Shown: in pieces, positions 1-8,416 of the stretch
Layout of the letters: each line of letters starts with the position of its first letter
Position numbering within the stretch: position 1 is the first letter of the stretch
Assembly: GCF_001613065.1 (NCBI RefSeq)
Contig: NZ_BDBQ01000013.1
Location: 186,001 to 250,000, forward strand
DNA length: 64,000 nt
Source of the DNA: Nocardia miyunensis NBRC 108239
GTDB taxonomy: Bacteria; Actinomycetota; Actinomycetes; Mycobacteriales; Mycobacteriaceae
Reading direction: 5' to 3'
Notes under the pieces: model-generated
Told to the model about the DNA's origin: nothing
The model's input: the letters and a program-made list of their open reading frames with translations, nothing else
Database searches by the model: none
Made by a program: the position numbers and the translations under genes

Positions 1-208
1 TCTGGTCGCGGCTGAGCGTGGCTGTGTTGGCTGCGCCTGCTTCGATGAATGCTCGAACCTGGTCGAAGACGGCTGTAGCGCTTGACTTTTCCCACTCGGG
101 TGTGTCGTCCCAGGGGGTGATGTAGCTGGCTTTGGGTTCGCCGGGGTAATGAGTGTTGACTCCGTCGATCCAGGCTTGGCGAAAGATTCGTCCGCGGTCG
201 TCGTGCAC
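1..208 (-). CDS. Hypothetical protein, N-terminal part (runs off the window)
   Basis: The minus-strand frame is open from a GTG at 208 to the window edge, about 69 codons. A GAGGAG box lies about 6 bases upstream of the GTG, which supports the start. The N-terminus reads VHDDRGRIFRQAWIDGV, followed by a HYPGEPKASYITPW segment. It resembles short actinobacterial proteins of unknown function, but I cannot name a family. No catalytic motif is visible, and the C-terminus is missing. Confidence 0.55.
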   Translation of the reverse strand, partial: MHDDRGRIFRQAWIDGVNTHYPGEPKASYITPWDDTPEWEKSSATAVFDQVRAFIEAGAANTATLSRDQ

Positions 209-810
209 GGTACTCCTCGCGTGGGTTGGTCAGGGTAATGCGGTTGCGAGCGTGGTGATTTGATCATGGAGACCCCGGACGCGCCCGTCAATGCCGTGCG
301 CTGGGATGTACAGATTGCAGCTGTTCCAGACGCCGGGCGAGGTAGCCGATGGGTGCGGCGCGCGAGTCAGATGGCGACGTTACTGTACATGACCAACTAG
401 ACCGCATCGCGCTGTTGAGGGTCTCGGTAGCCTAGCGTGCGCTGACCAGCTCTAGCCAGGATCGGCGGAGGGGGACCGGCCTGGACGTGTCCGGCACATC
501 GGTCGAACAAGGGCACCCGTGGCGGCATTTCCTCTGGTATCGCCCCTGAGAGTCAACCCGCCGGGGGCGGAAAGACCGGGCGAGACTGTCATCGCTATCC
601 GGGTGTGCTGCATGTGCGACGAACCGCTGGGCACCTTCCGCGCCGAGACGAGTTGTCCGGAACTCATGTGGCCGAGTGGTGGCCGCGGTATGAGCGCAGG
701 AAGCCAGAGCGTACGCGCCCTTCGCTGGTAGCGGCGACCCAGCACTGCCACTCACCCCGCTGCCTTGGGGTCGATAGGCGAATCGGCTTGCTGTGGTGGG
801 AGTTTGGAGG
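209..810. other. Intergenic region, no gene seen
   Basis: About 600 bases lie between the divergent partial gene and the 3' end of the methyltransferase gene. Short open frames on both strands overlap each other and show no family signature or ribosome-binding site. Nothing else was recognised. Confidence 0.5.
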
Positions 811-1614
811 TCATGGGCGTGTTGCGATCAGGGCTTCGGTGCGAATACTTTCCGGGAAGGTTCCGGAGGGGAATTGTTCGGTCAGGGCATCGCGAAGGTC
901 GCGTTCGAATGCTGCGCGTTGTTCCTCATTGTCGAATTGGGCTGGGGCAGAGAAGGAATAGGAGAACTGCAGCCCGATCAACGAGTCGAGGTCGCGTTCG
1001 AGCGTCCAGGTCCATTCCACGGTCTCGACATGTGAGAAGGGGGAACGGCGTAGTACGTCGACGTGTCCCTCGTCGGGGTGGCTGTACGTGCTGGAGCCAG
1101 CCCGCCGCTGCGGGCCGAGATATTTCGTTCGGATGGCGGTGATGGTGTCGATCCACGGTGGCGGGGTTAGGGTTTCGGGGATTCCACCGCTGACGACCAC
1201 GACGGCCCCAGTGGGCAGTACGCGCCGATCGAGATCCCGGAGAATCGCGCTGCGATCCATCCAGTGGAACGCAGCGCCCATTGTCACCAGTGTCAGGTCG
1301 GGAAGATCAAGCTCGGACAGCCGGTAGGAGTCTCCGACGATCCAATCGACGTCGTCGATATCGCTGTCCCTGGCCAGGCGTTGGCCTTCAGCGAGCATGC
1401 TCGGCTCGGGGTCGACAGCCAGGACGTGACGGACGTGCGTTGCCAGGGGCAGAGCGATTTGGCCTGTGCCGCAGCCTAAGTCGAGTACCTGCTGAGTGCC
1501 GTCGAGCGAAAAACGAGTGACGAGGTGATCGAAGAATTCTGGAGGGTAGCCGGAACGGTATCGCGCGTAGTAGGGAGCGGTCGAGCGGAACAGTTTGCCC
1601 GGGTTGTAGCGCAT
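811..1614 (-). CDS. Class I SAM-dependent methyltransferase
   Basis: The 267-residue protein has the Rossmann motif I VLDLGCGTGQIALPLA (about residues 43-58), an acidic residue ending strand 2 (VLAVDPEPSM) and a motif DLTLVTMGAAFHWMD typical of the UbiE/type-11 group. The fold is known to transfer a methyl group from S-adenosylmethionine to a small molecule; the substrate cannot be read from sequence. The gene stands alone on the minus strand with no operon partner. Length is normal for the family, and no SAM-site residue seems to be missing. Confidence 0.85.
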   Translation of the reverse strand: MRYNPGKLFRSTAPYYARYRSGYPPEFFDHLVTRFSLDGTQQVLDLGCGTGQIALPLATHVRHVLAVDPEPSMLAEGQRLARDSDIDDVDWIVGDSYRLSELDLPDLTLVTMGAAFHWMDRSAILRDLDRRVLPTGAVVVVSGGIPETLTPPPWIDTITAIRTKYLGPQRRAGSSTYSHPDEGHVDVLRRSPFSHVETVEWTWTLERDLDSLIGLQFSYSFSAPAQFDNEEQRAAFERDLRDALTEQFPSGTFPESIRTEALIATRP

Positions 1615-1770
1615 TGGATGACCTTCTCAGGGAAACCACACATCTTGTCGAACAGGTGTCGTAGTGCCGCAGCGGATCCCGACATCGCGATGTACGCGGC
1701 GGCCGGGCACAAGCCCTGACAATCCTGTCACGCTGGCGTCGACCGGATTCCCCGGCGAGGCCAGCGCGCG

Positions 1771-2328
1771 TCAGAGGTCCCCGGGGTGTCCCGGCTCGCC
1801 GACCGAAGTAGTCATCGCCTTCTCTTCCCGTAAGAGAATCTGAGCGAGTTCGTGGTTCAGCAACCGGGTGAGGTCAGTGATCGTCTCCTGGCCGCTGGGC
1901 AATCCCGCCGCGTGTTGGATATAGCGGGCAGCCTTGGCAGAGAACGGAGCAGATACGCCGGGGTCGGCCTTCTTGACCGCGACGAACACCTCGAACGGCA
2001 ATGGTGGCGCCTGGAACAGGATCCGCGCCGCACTGCGCCAGGTGATCTGCGAGTTCTCGGCGGCACCAGGAAGCGTTTCGTCCGGCAGCTGCTCGATGGC
2101 GTCGGCCAGAACATCGGTGATCGCGTCGATACGATGTTCCGCGCTGATCCATGTACCTGGCCGTAACCTTTTCACGATCCGTGTCAGGATCCCGATCGTG
2201 ACGGGGCTCTGCCCACCACGCGGGTTGATCGCGAGTGAAATGCTGTGCTCGCGAAGGTTTTCGAGTTCGACCATCACCATGGACTGCTCCCGGTCGACCG
2301 CGGAAAGCGCTGACATGCGCTCAAGCAT
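1771..2328 (-). CDS. Hypothetical protein
   Basis: An open frame of about 185 residues. The ATG at 2328 was chosen; another ATG at 2316 and a TTG at 2346 are also possible. It contains HSISLAINPRGG and a helical C-terminal half ending EEKAMTTSVGEPGHPGDL. I do not recognise the family, and there is no signal peptide or membrane segment. It precedes neither the methyltransferase nor lsr2 closely enough to suggest a shared transcript. Confidence 0.45.
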   Translation of the reverse strand: MLERMSALSAVDREQSMVMVELENLREHSISLAINPRGGQSPVTIGILTRIVKRLRPGTWISAEHRIDAITDVLADAIEQLPDETLPGAAENSQITWRSAARILFQAPPLPFEVFVAVKKADPGVSAPFSAKAARYIQHAAGLPSGQETITDLTRLLNHELAQILLREEKAMTTSVGEPGHPGDL

Positions 2329-2475
2329 TCCACGGACCAAGATCAACAGGCTACGTGAGCATCAACTCAAAGATGTCGAATGGTCGCTTTTCGAGCCTGT
2401 GGTCGCGGTACGCATCAGCACCGAATCGGGCAGCCTCTCACACCCCGACACGATCCCGGTGTGGTGGCCGCTGAG

Positions 2476-2811
2476 CTAACTCGCCTTGTTGTACGCCTCC
2501 AGGATGCTGGCTTGTATCCGCCCGCGACTGGGTACGTCATAGCCGTTCTTGCGGGCCCACTCCCGAACCGCTTTGGTCTGTTCCTTATCCGCCACAGTGC
2601 GATTGCTGACCGTGCTCTTGGCCTTGGGGATCCGGCCGACCTTGCGAGCGGGCTCAGCCCACTGCTCGAACGCGTTGCGCAGCTTGCCCGCGTTTTTCAC
2701 CGACAGATCGATCTCGTATTCGACACCATCGATACCGAACACGACGGTCTCCTGCGCTGCGGACTTACCGTCATAATCGTCGATCAATTCGACGGTGACC
2801 TTCTTCGCCAT
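2476..2811 (-). CDS. lsr2: Lsr2 family nucleoid-associated protein
   Basis: The 111-residue product begins MAKKVTVELIDDYDGK and ends with the C-terminal DNA-binding domain VREWARKNGYDVPSRGRI, whose RGR loop inserts into the minor groove of AT-rich DNA. Length and domain order match Lsr2: N-terminal oligomerisation domain, then AT-hook-like domain. The ATG at 2811 is preceded by AAGGGG, and the longer open frame upstream does not match the family. Lsr2 is known to bridge DNA and silence horizontally acquired genes in actinomycetes. Whether this is the main chromosomal copy or an accessory paralogue cannot be told from the window. Confidence 0.93.
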   Translation of the reverse strand: MAKKVTVELIDDYDGKSAAQETVVFGIDGVEYEIDLSVKNAGKLRNAFEQWAEPARKVGRIPKAKSTVSNRTVADKEQTKAVREWARKNGYDVPSRGRIQASILEAYNKAS

Positions 2812-3222
2812 ACGAGCCTGCCCCTTGTCTTCATCACACTGCCGGAGAAGTAAGCGTAGAACGTCGACAGGCAATGCGCACGATCGGCACGCGACAGGGC
2901 AACATCCCGCGCGGGCGCGGATGGGGGTGTAACCCCTCACCCAGAGGGGATTTCAAGCGGTCGCGGCGTGTCGACAACAGTTCACGGGCACCGCGCTCGG
3001 GATCCCCGAACGCGATCGTCAGTGTCTGCGAAACCCTCACCAGTTCCAGGACTGCTTGTCCGCGCAAGACAATCCGTTCACCGGCACTCCCTGCCGGGCA
3101 TTACGATCGAACCTATATGCTCGAAAACGAATCGGTGTTGTCCCAGCAGGGAAGAGCTGAGCGCACGCTCGGCATCAGCCGTTCGGCACGAACAGGGCAG
3201 ATTCGGTCGTAGTCCACGACCT

Positions 3223-3732
3223 TCACGATGGTGTCTCGGAGATGGTTCGGGTCATCTCGAATTCTGCACGCGGATCGTCGCGGGAGATCGTGCCGATACG
3301 ACCCGTGCGCGTGAATCCGTTTCTCGCATAGAGGCGTTCGGCGCGGGAATTGTGCTCGGTGACCTCGAGGTGAATGGTTGTGTGGCCGTTGGCGGCCGCC
3401 CAGGCGACAACTGTCTGCACCAATTGGTCGGCGATGCCGGTTCCGCGGACACGGGGATCGACCCACATGGAGAACAGGTGCACGCTGTTGCGGTCGGTAT
3501 CGACGGCGCCGGCTACGGTCCCGACCGTTCCCTGTTCGGTGACCGCGACGAATTGCGTTCGCTGGGAGATGCGGTTGCGCCATTGCTGTTCGGTCCGAGA
3601 CTGTGCCTCGGGCAGGTTCGCCCCGAACGCGGCAGGGGCGTCGGCGAGAGCCCGGAGCCTGATGTCGCGGAACAGTGCCCAGTCATCGCCGGAGAGCACA
3701 TGGATCTGTGTGGTGGATGCAGACACTCGCAT
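3223..3732 (-). CDS. GNAT family N-acetyltransferase
   Basis: The 169-residue protein has acetyl-CoA-binding motif A, VDPRVRGTGIADQLV (R/Q-x-x-G-x-G/A type), at about residues 91-105, and motif B with the typical N..A..LY..NGF ending (NSRAERLYARNGFTRTG). GNAT enzymes move an acetyl group from acetyl-CoA to an amine. The substrate is not predictable, although the architecture resembles small-molecule or peptide N-acetyltransferases. The gene is monocistronic on the minus strand. Confidence 0.88.
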   Translation of the reverse strand: MRVSASTTQIHVLSGDDWALFRDIRLRALADAPAAFGANLPEAQSRTEQQWRNRISQRTQFVAVTEQGTVGTVAGAVDTDRNSVHLFSMWVDPRVRGTGIADQLVQTVVAWAAANGHTTIHLEVTEHNSRAERLYARNGFTRTGRIGTISRDDPRAEFEMTRTISETPS

Positions 3733-4409
3733 ACCTTCCCTTCAGGCGGTTCACGCTGCGCTATGGCATTCTTGAGAGATTGCTGTCCAGACTCGTGGTG
3801 GGCTCCTTCTCGCGGGGTCGTACGAGTGGCTGGCAGGGAGGTGTTGGGCGCACATCAAAGCCCGGTCAGGTGCTCATGGCTTTGGTCGGCTGCGGCGTAG
3901 AGCGTGGTCCGCGGCGTCGAGATCTCCGGGCACCGCCACACCTGTAAATAGACGCGCGAGACCGAATTCGTCGTGACCAGCTTGTCCATCATCGATGCCG
4001 ACGACCAGTGATCGCTGACTGGCTGCAAGCACCATCGCGATCGCTGAAAGTCGTAGCCTCATGCTCGTGGATAGATGCGGGCCGACCGGGAACGACCATG
4101 GCACCCGTCTGCGTGTGATGCGAGAGGCACTTGACGCTGGCGAACGCAGTGGTCCCTCCACGGTGTTCGACTTCGATGTCTTCCTGGCTGCGGCTGCTGC
4201 CCGGTCGGCTTGCCGCTTAGACGATGGTTCTCACTGATCGTTCTGTATCGGTCATCGGTCGCGAAGGCCCGGGAAGGTTTCGTGTTCGGTGCTGGAAATT
4301 CACGCATTGCGGGTAGCCGGGATGTCCGTTCCCGAAGTGCCGAAATCTGTTCGCTCGCTGGGGCTGAGGACGACTGGCCGACGTTGGCCGAGATGGGGCC
4401 GGTGATCGC
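3733..4409. other. Gene-poor stretch
   Basis: About 680 bases lie between the GNAT gene and the 3' end of the phosphotransferase gene. A minus-strand frame at 3874-4161 is open, but it lacks a convincing start and a family match. No hairpin terminator was obvious. Confidence 0.45.
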
Positions 4410-5291
4410 CTACGGACGAAGGTTTTCGAGGAGCTCTGCTGCTTGTTTCATGGTGGGTTCGTAGGCGGGGGTGGAGGCGAAGCTGGGGTCGCTGAGTTCC
4501 TTGGCGGCGTAGAACAGGGCCATGATTCTGCCGGACCTGGTGGTCAGATCTGCTCGGCGTTCGGCGTATACGCGGTCGGCGAGTGCGGGGACCATGATCG
4601 AGTTCATCCACAGTGTGGCGGCGTCGAGGCCGCGGGGAGCCAGGCCGAGGTCTTCCCAGTCCAGGATCCAGCAGACCGGCGCGGTGAGGTTCGACCACAC
4701 CAGATCGGCGTGTGCGGGGACCCACGGGTGGTCGGTGATCGTGGTGTCGACTCGGCCGGGGAATACCTGTTCGATGGTGTCGGTGACCAGCGCTTGAGTG
4801 ATCGATTGTGTATCGGGCGTGGCGATTCGGGAGGTGTGTTGGCGGGCGAGGTTGTCCAGGGACTCGTTGAGGGTGCGCCACCAGGCCGGGGATAGATCGG
4901 GTTCGGTGAGTGGGTATCCGATCGGTTGTGCGGCCGGGCCGGTGATCAGTTCGCATTCGTCGGCGCGCCACAGCACCTGGGTGGGTTCGTCGAGCCAGGA
5001 CACCGTCTGGTGCCAGCGGGGTTTGGCGATGCCATCCAGCAGCGTCGAGGCTTCGATGCCGTTGTTGATCTGTGCTTGGGCTGCGGCTTTGCCGATCGGG
5101 CGTGCTTCGATCCGTATCCACGTATCACGATCGGATTGCACACCGACCGAGCGTCGCTTGCGCACCATGGTGGATTCGGCGAAACGTGTTCCCAGCCGGG
5201 CTTGCAGTTCGGTGAGTATCTGCTCGATCGGCTGCTTGCGCAGGTCACCGGCTTCCGCTACCTGCGTCGGCTCGGTTGCGGCCTCTGCCAC
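4410..5291 (-). CDS. APH-type phosphotransferase of the peptide cassette
   Basis: The 293-residue protein carries the kinase-like catalytic motif HADLVWSNLT (H-x-D-x4-N) followed by ILDWEDLG, which supplies the metal-binding Asp. These define the aminoglycoside phosphotransferase/choline kinase fold. The GTG at 5291 has AGGAG just upstream; the open frame continues farther 5' but runs under the aldo/keto reductase gene in another frame. It is the last gene of the operon read from 9540 to 4410. Family members phosphorylate small molecules, and in some RiPP pathways (class V lanthipeptides, thioviridamide group) they phosphorylate Ser/Thr of a precursor; that role here is an inference. A decayed relative lies at 15311-15490. 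Confidence 0.8.
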   Translation of the reverse strand: MAEAATEPTQVAEAGDLRKQPIEQILTELQARLGTRFAESTMVRKRRSVGVQSDRDTWIRIEARPIGKAAAQAQINNGIEASTLLDGIAKPRWHQTVSWLDEPTQVLWRADECELITGPAAQPIGYPLTEPDLSPAWWRTLNESLDNLARQHTSRIATPDTQSITQALVTDTIEQVFPGRVDTTITDHPWVPAHADLVWSNLTAPVCWILDWEDLGLAPRGLDAATLWMNSIMVPALADRVYAERRADLTTRSGRIMALFYAAKELSDPSFASTPAYEPTMKQAAELLENLRP

Positions 5292-5335
5292 GCCCTGTCT
5301 CCTTTTCCTGTGTGCCCCGGCCTGTTGGAGGGTGC

Positions 5336-6211
5336 TTACTGATCTGTTGCTGGTGTTCGGGTCTCGGTGCTGATCAGCTGGCGGTACTGGATGATCGCGT
5401 CGGTGTCGATGTTGATGTCGGTCGCGGCGATCAGGTCGGTCAGGTGCGCAGGATCGCTGGTTCCGACGGCAAGCCGGGTGACGGAGGGGAGTTCGTATGC
5501 CAGCCGGAAAGCTACCGGTATCGCTGAGCTTTGTCGATGCGACGGCGCGAATGCGGACAAGTCCGTTGACTGCCACACCGCCTCGGTGGTGCTGCCTGCG
5601 AAAGGGCTCATGCCCCAACGCATCTGCGAAGGGATTCGGCACGCCGCACTGATTTTCTCCGCCGAGGTCAGCACCACCTCGGGCACGGTCAATCCGGCGC
5701 GGACGAGCAGCACCTCTGGTGCGTGATCGCGTGTGCTGGCCTGGATTATGGCCGCTACCGGGCGTGGGTCCCAGGTCGAGAGGCCCCAGCGTCGGGCCAG
5801 GCCTGATCGGACTGCGTCGGCGAGCGCGGCGCAGGCGCCAGCGAACCGGTCGCTGCCTTCGTCGGTCGACAGGCCGGACAGGGTGCGCTCGGGGTTGTGC
5901 AGGAACACGACGTCCGGTGTGCGGCCGAGGTCATCGGCGGTCTGTTCGATGGCGGTGCGCAGCCGGTCGGGTTCCAGGCAGTGCGTGGAGTGCCCGCGGG
6001 GGCCGGGGAAGAACCCGACCTTGGTCGAGAGGGTGAATTGGGGGAGGAGGTCACCGGCGGTCCGGGCGAGTTGCCGGTGTGCGGTGAAATCGCGGTAGTT
6101 GTAGGCGGTGTCCACACCGCGCACCCCGAGGCTCAGGGCGTGTTCGAGCAGGCGCCGGTCGGGATCATTCCGGTATAGCCCGAGGACAACGCGTCGGTCA
6201 TTTCTGCGCAT
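5336..6211 (-). CDS. Aldo/keto reductase
   Basis: The 291-residue protein has the AKR barrel: LGLYRNDPDRRLLEHALSLG, then GVDTAYNYRDF (the D..Y pair of the active site), a STKVGFF strand with the catalytic Lys, DVVFLHNPE with the active-site His region, and a late IPVAFRLAYELPSV segment. The ATG at 6211 has GGAGGG upstream, giving normal AKR length. AKRs perform NADPH-dependent carbonyl reduction or the reverse. The gene overlaps the JmjC gene by 79 bases and is followed 44 bases later by the phosphotransferase, so it is part of the peptide operon. The substrate is unknown. Confidence 0.85.
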   Translation of the reverse strand: MRRNDRRVVLGLYRNDPDRRLLEHALSLGVRGVDTAYNYRDFTAHRQLARTAGDLLPQFTLSTKVGFFPGPRGHSTHCLEPDRLRTAIEQTADDLGRTPDVVFLHNPERTLSGLSTDEGSDRFAGACAALADAVRSGLARRWGLSTWDPRPVAAIIQASTRDHAPEVLLVRAGLTVPEVVLTSAEKISAACRIPSQMRWGMSPFAGSTTEAVWQSTDLSAFAPSHRQSSAIPVAFRLAYELPSVTRLAVGTSDPAHLTDLIAATDINIDTDAIIQYRQLISTETRTPATDQ

Positions 6212-7371
6212 ACACCCTCCGTGATCAGTGTCTGTGCCACCACGTCGGCGTCGATGCCGGTCGCAGCGGTTGCGGTGGCCAGCTCGACCGGGTGCCCGGA
6301 CAGCAACAGCCGCAGCACCGGTTCGGCGGCGGTGGCGAAGGTGATCCGCTTCCCCGCGGCCACGACGTCGACGCCGTGGTCGTGTGTCTGGATGTGCGGG
6401 GGAAAGTCGCTGATACACGCCGCGGCCTGGGCTGGGCCGAAGACGCCACCGGTTGCTACGTGGCGGGGTGGTTGGCGTTGTTGTTCTCGGGCAGCCAGAT
6501 ACGCCGAGATGGGGTATTCGGCGAGCAGTTGCGTCATGCCTGCCGCGAGCTGTTCCTCCTCGCGAGCGCGGTCGTGGATGCCCGTGGGTTGGGATAGATC
6601 GGGTCGGGACAGGTCGTGGCGGAACAGTTCGCGTTCGCGACTGCGGTCGGCGACCCAGGACATCCAGTCGACCCCGGTTCTGCGTACGAACCCGAAGGTC
6701 ATGTGCAGGCTGTAGCCGGCGCCGCAGTTGGTGCGTGTGGCGTGATGCCAGTAGCCGCGGGGGATGTGCATGACATCGCCGGGTCGCATCGTTCCCGACC
6801 ACACGATGTGTTCGGGTGCAACGGAATTGGGTGCGGCGTCCCGATACATCGGCACCGGTCGTGATGTGCCCCGCACTTCCCAGGACTTCTCGCCACCGAT
6901 CTGCACGATGATGACGTCGTGGTCGTCCCAGTGCAAGTCGAACCCGTCGGCGTCTTGGGTGGTCAGATAGGTGTTGACCTGCACAATTTCCCGCGACCAC
7001 CATTGCAGTGCTCGGCACGCGACCTCCATGGTCGCGTCGAAGGAATCCAGCGCATCGAGCACGACCGAGCACCCGGATTGCATGAACTGGTTCAAACGAT
7101 CCATGTTCACCATCGGCAGCACCTGCGACCGGCGGGTGACCAGTTGCGTCAGGTAGGCGTCGGGGTGCAGTTCCTGGCCGTTCTGAAAGCATCGGAACTG
7201 CGGAGGAGAAAGGCTGCGGCGCATGAGGATATCGAGCAACCCCGCTGGGGTGAGCATCCTGGTGCACAGGCCCGGGTCGGGCATGGTGCCGCGCGCGAAC
7301 GCGGCACCGAGCCCGTCGACCCCGTGCCATCCCAGCGCAGTCTCGATTGCCCGGGTCAGGTAGTGGTCCAT
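6133..7371 (-). CDS. JmjC/cupin-type Fe(II) 2-oxoglutarate oxygenase
   Basis: The 412-residue protein shows the JmjC iron site: FDLHWDDHDV (H-x-D) near residue 143, a QIGGEKSWEV strand, and MRPGDVMHIPRGYWHHA leading to the distal YSLHMTF histidine. A C-terminal helical region of about 150 residues resembles the dimerisation and wing part of ribosomal-oxygenase-like (cupin_4) proteins. Known relatives hydroxylate amino-acid side chains in proteins. It starts 11 bases after the small peptide gene, so the peptide is the natural candidate substrate; that is inference. There is no strong ribosome-binding site, which suggests translational coupling to the peptide gene. Confidence 0.82.
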   Translation of the reverse strand: MDHYLTRAIETALGWHGVDGLGAAFARGTMPDPGLCTRMLTPAGLLDILMRRSLSPPQFRCFQNGQELHPDAYLTQLVTRRSQVLPMVNMDRLNQFMQSGCSVVLDALDSFDATMEVACRALQWWSREIVQVNTYLTTQDADGFDLHWDDHDVIIVQIGGEKSWEVRGTSRPVPMYRDAAPNSVAPEHIVWSGTMRPGDVMHIPRGYWHHATRTNCGAGYSLHMTFGFVRRTGVDWMSWVADRSRERELFRHDLSRPDLSQPTGIHDRAREEEQLAAGMTQLLAEYPISAYLAAREQQRQPPRHVATGGVFGPAQAAACISDFPPHIQTHDHGVDVVAAGKRITFATAAEPVLRLLLSGHPVELATATAATGIDADVVAQTLITEGVCAEMTDALSSGYTGMIPTGACSNTP

Positions 7372-7382
7372 GGGTCGTGTCT

Positions 7383-7535
7383 TCAGGACTCGGGGATGTT
7401 CAGGCCGTCACCACCGGAACTGCCGTGCCCGTCTCCACCACCGCTGGTGCTGGAGTCCGAGTGCACCGCATCCAGGCGTCCCCGCACACCGGCCAACTGC
7501 TCGACCGCAATGACCAGGTCCTTCTTAGCCTTCAT
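7383..7535 (-). CDS. Small Ser/Gly-rich peptide, putative RiPP precursor
   Basis: A 50-residue product with a helical, charged N-terminal half (MKAKKDLVIAVEQLAGVRGR) and a C-terminal half made almost entirely of Ser, Thr, Gly, Asp and His (HSDSSTSGGGDGHGSSGG) ending DGLNIPES. The ATG at 7535 has GGGAG 8 bases upstream. The layout looks like leader plus core of a ribosomally made, post-translationally modified peptide. It sits directly upstream of a JmjC oxygenase, an aldo/keto reductase and a phosphotransferase. I do not recognise a named precursor family, and no transporter or protease is next to it. Confidence 0.65.
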   Translation of the reverse strand: MKAKKDLVIAVEQLAGVRGRLDAVHSDSSTSGGGDGHGSSGGDGLNIPES

Positions 7536-7840
7536 ACTCAACTCCCACCTCTCGACAACGAGCGCCGGATACGCGCTCATCGTCCAGAATGCCTGCCCGG
7601 CAGGGCATTTGACCCGACCACGGCTGCGGACCTTTTCTCCGCCACATCACCCGCCGGTGACCGGCCGAAACAACGGATCGACACGGCCAAGGTCCGCACC
7701 CCTGGGGAGTTCGAGCGGCGACTCGGAAAGTGAGTGCCAGCGCGGCCCCGCGCCCCCCGGGACTGACGGACTGCCGGGGCGAGTCGACGCGAGAAACAGG
7801 ACAGCAGCGGAGCCTCGGGCCCAGGGCGTGGGCGGGGGGC
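7536..7840. other. Spacer between isochorismatase-like gene and peptide gene
   Basis: 305 bases without a gene, on the 5' side of the peptide gene. It could hold an independent promoter for the peptide operon. I see no clear -35/-10 pair or riboswitch. Confidence 0.4.
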
Positions 7841-8416
7841 TCAGATCGCTGGCTGGTCGTCCAGAGCGCGCGTGCGGAATTCGGTCAACCGAACACATTC
7901 GGCGTCGATGAGCCAGTCCAGATATGCCACCGAGGCGTCCTTGCTCTCGCGGAAGGACTCGATACCCTCGTAGACCAGAGATACGCGGTAGCCGCGGTTG
8001 TAGGCGTCGACGGAGGTGAATCTGAGGCAGACATCGGCGGAGTAGCCGATGACGTAGATGTGGTCACAGTCCAGGCTGCGAAGAATATCGTCGAGGTTCG
8101 TGTTGTAGAAGCCGCTGAAGCGTTTCTTCTCGACGATGAAATCGTCCGGTTTGATCGACAATTGATCGATGACCTGAGCCTGCTCCACACCGCGGACGAG
8201 GTTGCCGCACCAGGTATCCCCGGCCTGCCATGCTTTCGGCCAGTCGACGCGGTCCTCACGGTACAGCGTGACCACGTAGATCACCGGGATGCCCGCTTGG
8301 CGAGCGATGTCGACGATCTCGTGGCATCGTTGCCCCAACTCACCCCGATCGAGTTCAGTGTTCTCCACGAAGAAGAACTCCTGCATATCGATAACCACCA
8401 GCGCGCTCTGTTTCAT
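7841..8416 (-). CDS. Isochorismatase-like cysteine hydrolase
   Basis: The 191-residue protein has the catalytic triad of the family: Asp in ALVVIDMQ (residues 5-12), Lys in VEKKRFSGF (about 100), and the nucleophile Cys in VIGYSADVCLRFT (about 145). Known relatives hydrolyse isochorismate, nicotinamide or N-carbamoyl compounds. The substrate here is unknown. Its ATG at 8416 overlaps the regulator's stop codon (ATGA), so the two are co-transcribed and translationally coupled. Length is typical. Confidence 0.87.
   Translation of the reverse strand: MKQSALVVIDMQEFFFVENTELDRGELGQRCHEIVDIARQAGIPVIYVVTLYREDRVDWPKAWQAGDTWCGNLVRGVEQAQVIDQLSIKPDDFIVEKKRFSGFYNTNLDDILRSLDCDHIYVIGYSADVCLRFTSVDAYNRGYRVSLVYEGIESFRESKDASVAYLDWLIDAECVRLTEFRTRALDDQPAI

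Noticed and set aside
2968-3900. 310-codon plus-strand frame opposite the GNAT gene
   Set aside because: It is the shadow of the GNAT coding frame. The minus-strand protein has clear acetyltransferase motifs.
3874-4161. Minus-strand frame that looks faintly like an ABC-transporter ATPase signature (LSTSMRLRLS)
   Set aside because: No Walker A, no Walker B acidic pair and no continuation on either side. The likeness is too weak to call even a remnant.
6225-7330. Upstream extension of the aldo/keto reductase frame (open to 7330) as a fusion protein
   Set aside because: The extension is Arg/Pro/His-rich antiphase translation of the JmjC gene. The AKR domain starts at 6211 with its own ribosome-binding site.
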